Virus record (IMG/VR): IMGVR_UViG_3300010370_000124
Coordinates: 1-33,438 of that record
Reading direction: 5' to 3' (one strand)
DNA length: 33,438 nucleotides
Source of the DNA: a virus
Made by a program: the position numbers and the translations under genes. Each line of letters begins with the position of its first letter. The first letter of the stretch is position 1. The notes beneath the pieces are model-generated. The model did no database searches. It was not told the DNA's origin and saw only the letters and a program-made list of their open reading frames with translations. This document shows positions 32,823 to 33,438 of this stretch, piece by piece.

Positions 32823-32829
32823 GAGATTT
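32801..32829 (-). terminator. Strong terminator of gp32 with UUCG tetraloop
   Basis: Read on the minus strand, AAATCTCCTAC pairs with GTGGGAGATTT (one G-U) around a TTCG loop closed by C-G, followed by eight U. C(UUCG)G loops are unusually stable. The hairpin overlaps the 3' end of the converging radical SAM gene and may also slow its transcript. Confidence 0.88.
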
Positions 32830-32837
32830 ATAGTTTA

Positions 32838-33438
32838 TCAGGACTCAGCGAGTTTCTGGAAGTAACTCAGAGCATCATCTGCATCTTCATCATCTTCTTC
32901 CTGAACTGCAGGACGAGCAATCTCAAAGGAAGGAGTGGAACGCTTCGGAGTGGACTCACCACGGCGTTCTGCTTCCCATTGTTCATCCTCTTCAACGGTC
33001 TCAGGATCCTGTCGTGCGGGAGCTTTTGCACCCAGGACATAATCCAGACGCTTCTTCAGTTCTTCATAAGACTTGAAGTTTGATGCAGCACTGAACTCAT
33101 TCAGATCATTCAGATTCTTGTAGATGCGTTCCAGTTTGTCATCATCATCCAGAAGGGCAGAAGGCTTTTCAAACTCGGACTTATCGTAGTTCCAGTAACC
33201 TTCAACCTTACGAATCTTCAGTTTGAAGTTAGCACCAGTCCAGAAGTCAAAAGGATTGACAGCTTCTTCATCTGCAAACTGCGGTTGCATCGCTTCGGTA
33301 ATCTTATCATAGATCTTCTTACCGAACTTGTAGAGGAACACACGACCCTCATTCTCGGGGTGTGCAGGATCACTCACCACATAGATGTTGGCGTAGTAGG
33401 AGAGTTTGCGTTTCTGTTTCCGAGCAATCTCCTTATCA
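32838..33438 (-). CDS. 32: gp32 single-stranded DNA-binding protein (N-terminus outside the window)
   Basis: The frame is open to the window edge, giving the last 199 residues of T4-type gp32 (301 aa in T4). LSYYANIYVVSDPAHPENEG aligns with the T4 stretch RYYANVLVVKDPAAPENEG, then RVFLYKFGKKIYDKI, FDFWTGANFKLKIRKVEGYW and NYDKSEFEKPSAL continue the OB-fold core. Helices KLERIYKNLNDLNEF and FKSYEELKKRLDYVLGAK follow. The end is a disordered, strongly acidic tail (VQEEDDEDADDALSYF), the part that recruits replication and recombination proteins. A GTG at 33380 is internal, not a start. Codons are richer in G and C than in the tail genes, as expected for a very highly expressed protein. A UUCG terminator follows immediately. 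Confidence 0.93.
   Translation of the reverse strand, partial: DKEIARKQKRKLSYYANIYVVSDPAHPENEGRVFLYKFGKKIYDKITEAMQPQFADEEAVNPFDFWTGANFKLKIRKVEGYWNYDKSEFEKPSALLDDDDKLERIYKNLNDLNEFSAASNFKSYEELKKRLDYVLGAKAPARQDPETVEEDEQWEAERRGESTPKRSTPSFEIARPAVQEEDDEDADDALSYFQKLAES

Noticed and set aside
32838-33380. 180-aa version of gp32 starting at an internal GTG
   Set aside because: The reading frame continues upstream with conserved gp32 residues (KLSYYANIYV) to the window edge.

Overview
The window is a segment of an AT-rich T4-like cyanomyovirus, a contractile-tailed phage of marine Synechococcus or Prochlorococcus. Two kinds of evidence support this. First, it holds a nearly continuous set of T4-type tail and baseplate genes (gp26, gp27, gp5, gp48, gp53, gp54-like), the head-completion nuclease gp4 and the ssDNA-binding protein gp32. 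Second, it carries genes typical of cyanobacteria: a CpeT-like phycobiliprotein lyase and a CP12-type Calvin-cycle regulator. No integrase, plasmid or transposon genes are visible.

Layout. Positions 1-1094 (minus): small accessory genes for exported or membrane, Cys-rich and coiled-coil proteins. 1204-2896 (plus): a 2OG-Fe(II) oxygenase-like gene and an unrecognised 311-aa gene. 2893-11078 (minus): a glycine-rich adhesin and a 2351-aa tail-fibre-like protein ending in a self-cleaving S74 chaperone domain. 11210-14071 (minus): an accessory island with a Mom-like DNA-modification GNAT, tRNA-Thr(UGU), cpeT, tRNA-Leu(UAA), an SGNH-hydrolase-like gene and several very small genes. 14152-26499 (minus): the baseplate hub and tail operon, read in the order gp54-like, gp26, a 61-aa gene, a muramidase-bearing hub protein, a hub protein with M23-like motifs, gp27, CP12, gp5, a spike-like protein and two structural proteins. 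26528-32822 (plus): gp4, a conserved 176-aa protein, gp48, an enlarged gp53, an ABM-fold protein and a radical SAM protein. 32838-33438 (minus): the C-terminal two thirds of gp32. Genes are packed tightly, many with ATGA or TAATG overlaps, and no stretch over 300 bases lacks a gene.

How it works together. Most of the window builds the baseplate and adhesion apparatus. gp27 and gp5 form the hub and spike. The cell-wall-cutting activity that T4 keeps inside gp5 appears to sit instead in the neighbouring hub proteins (GH104-like muramidase, M23-like motifs). gp54-like and gp48 start and cap the tail tube, gp53 joins the wedge, and the large fibre and glycine-rich adhesin are candidates for host recognition. 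NATAAATA boxes resembling T4 late promoters lie just before several transcription units. The metabolic genes (CP12, cpeT) and the Mom-like gene would respectively redirect host carbon flow, act on phycobilisome pigments and protect phage DNA.

Most notable: gp53 carries a five-repeat beta-propeller-like insert between two sets of three GxGY repeats, and the same GxGY unit recurs in gp5 and the giant fibre; CP12 is translationally coupled on both sides inside the tail operon; the M23-like motifs occur in permuted order; and a radical SAM and ABM gene pair overlaps at the end of the baseplate operon.
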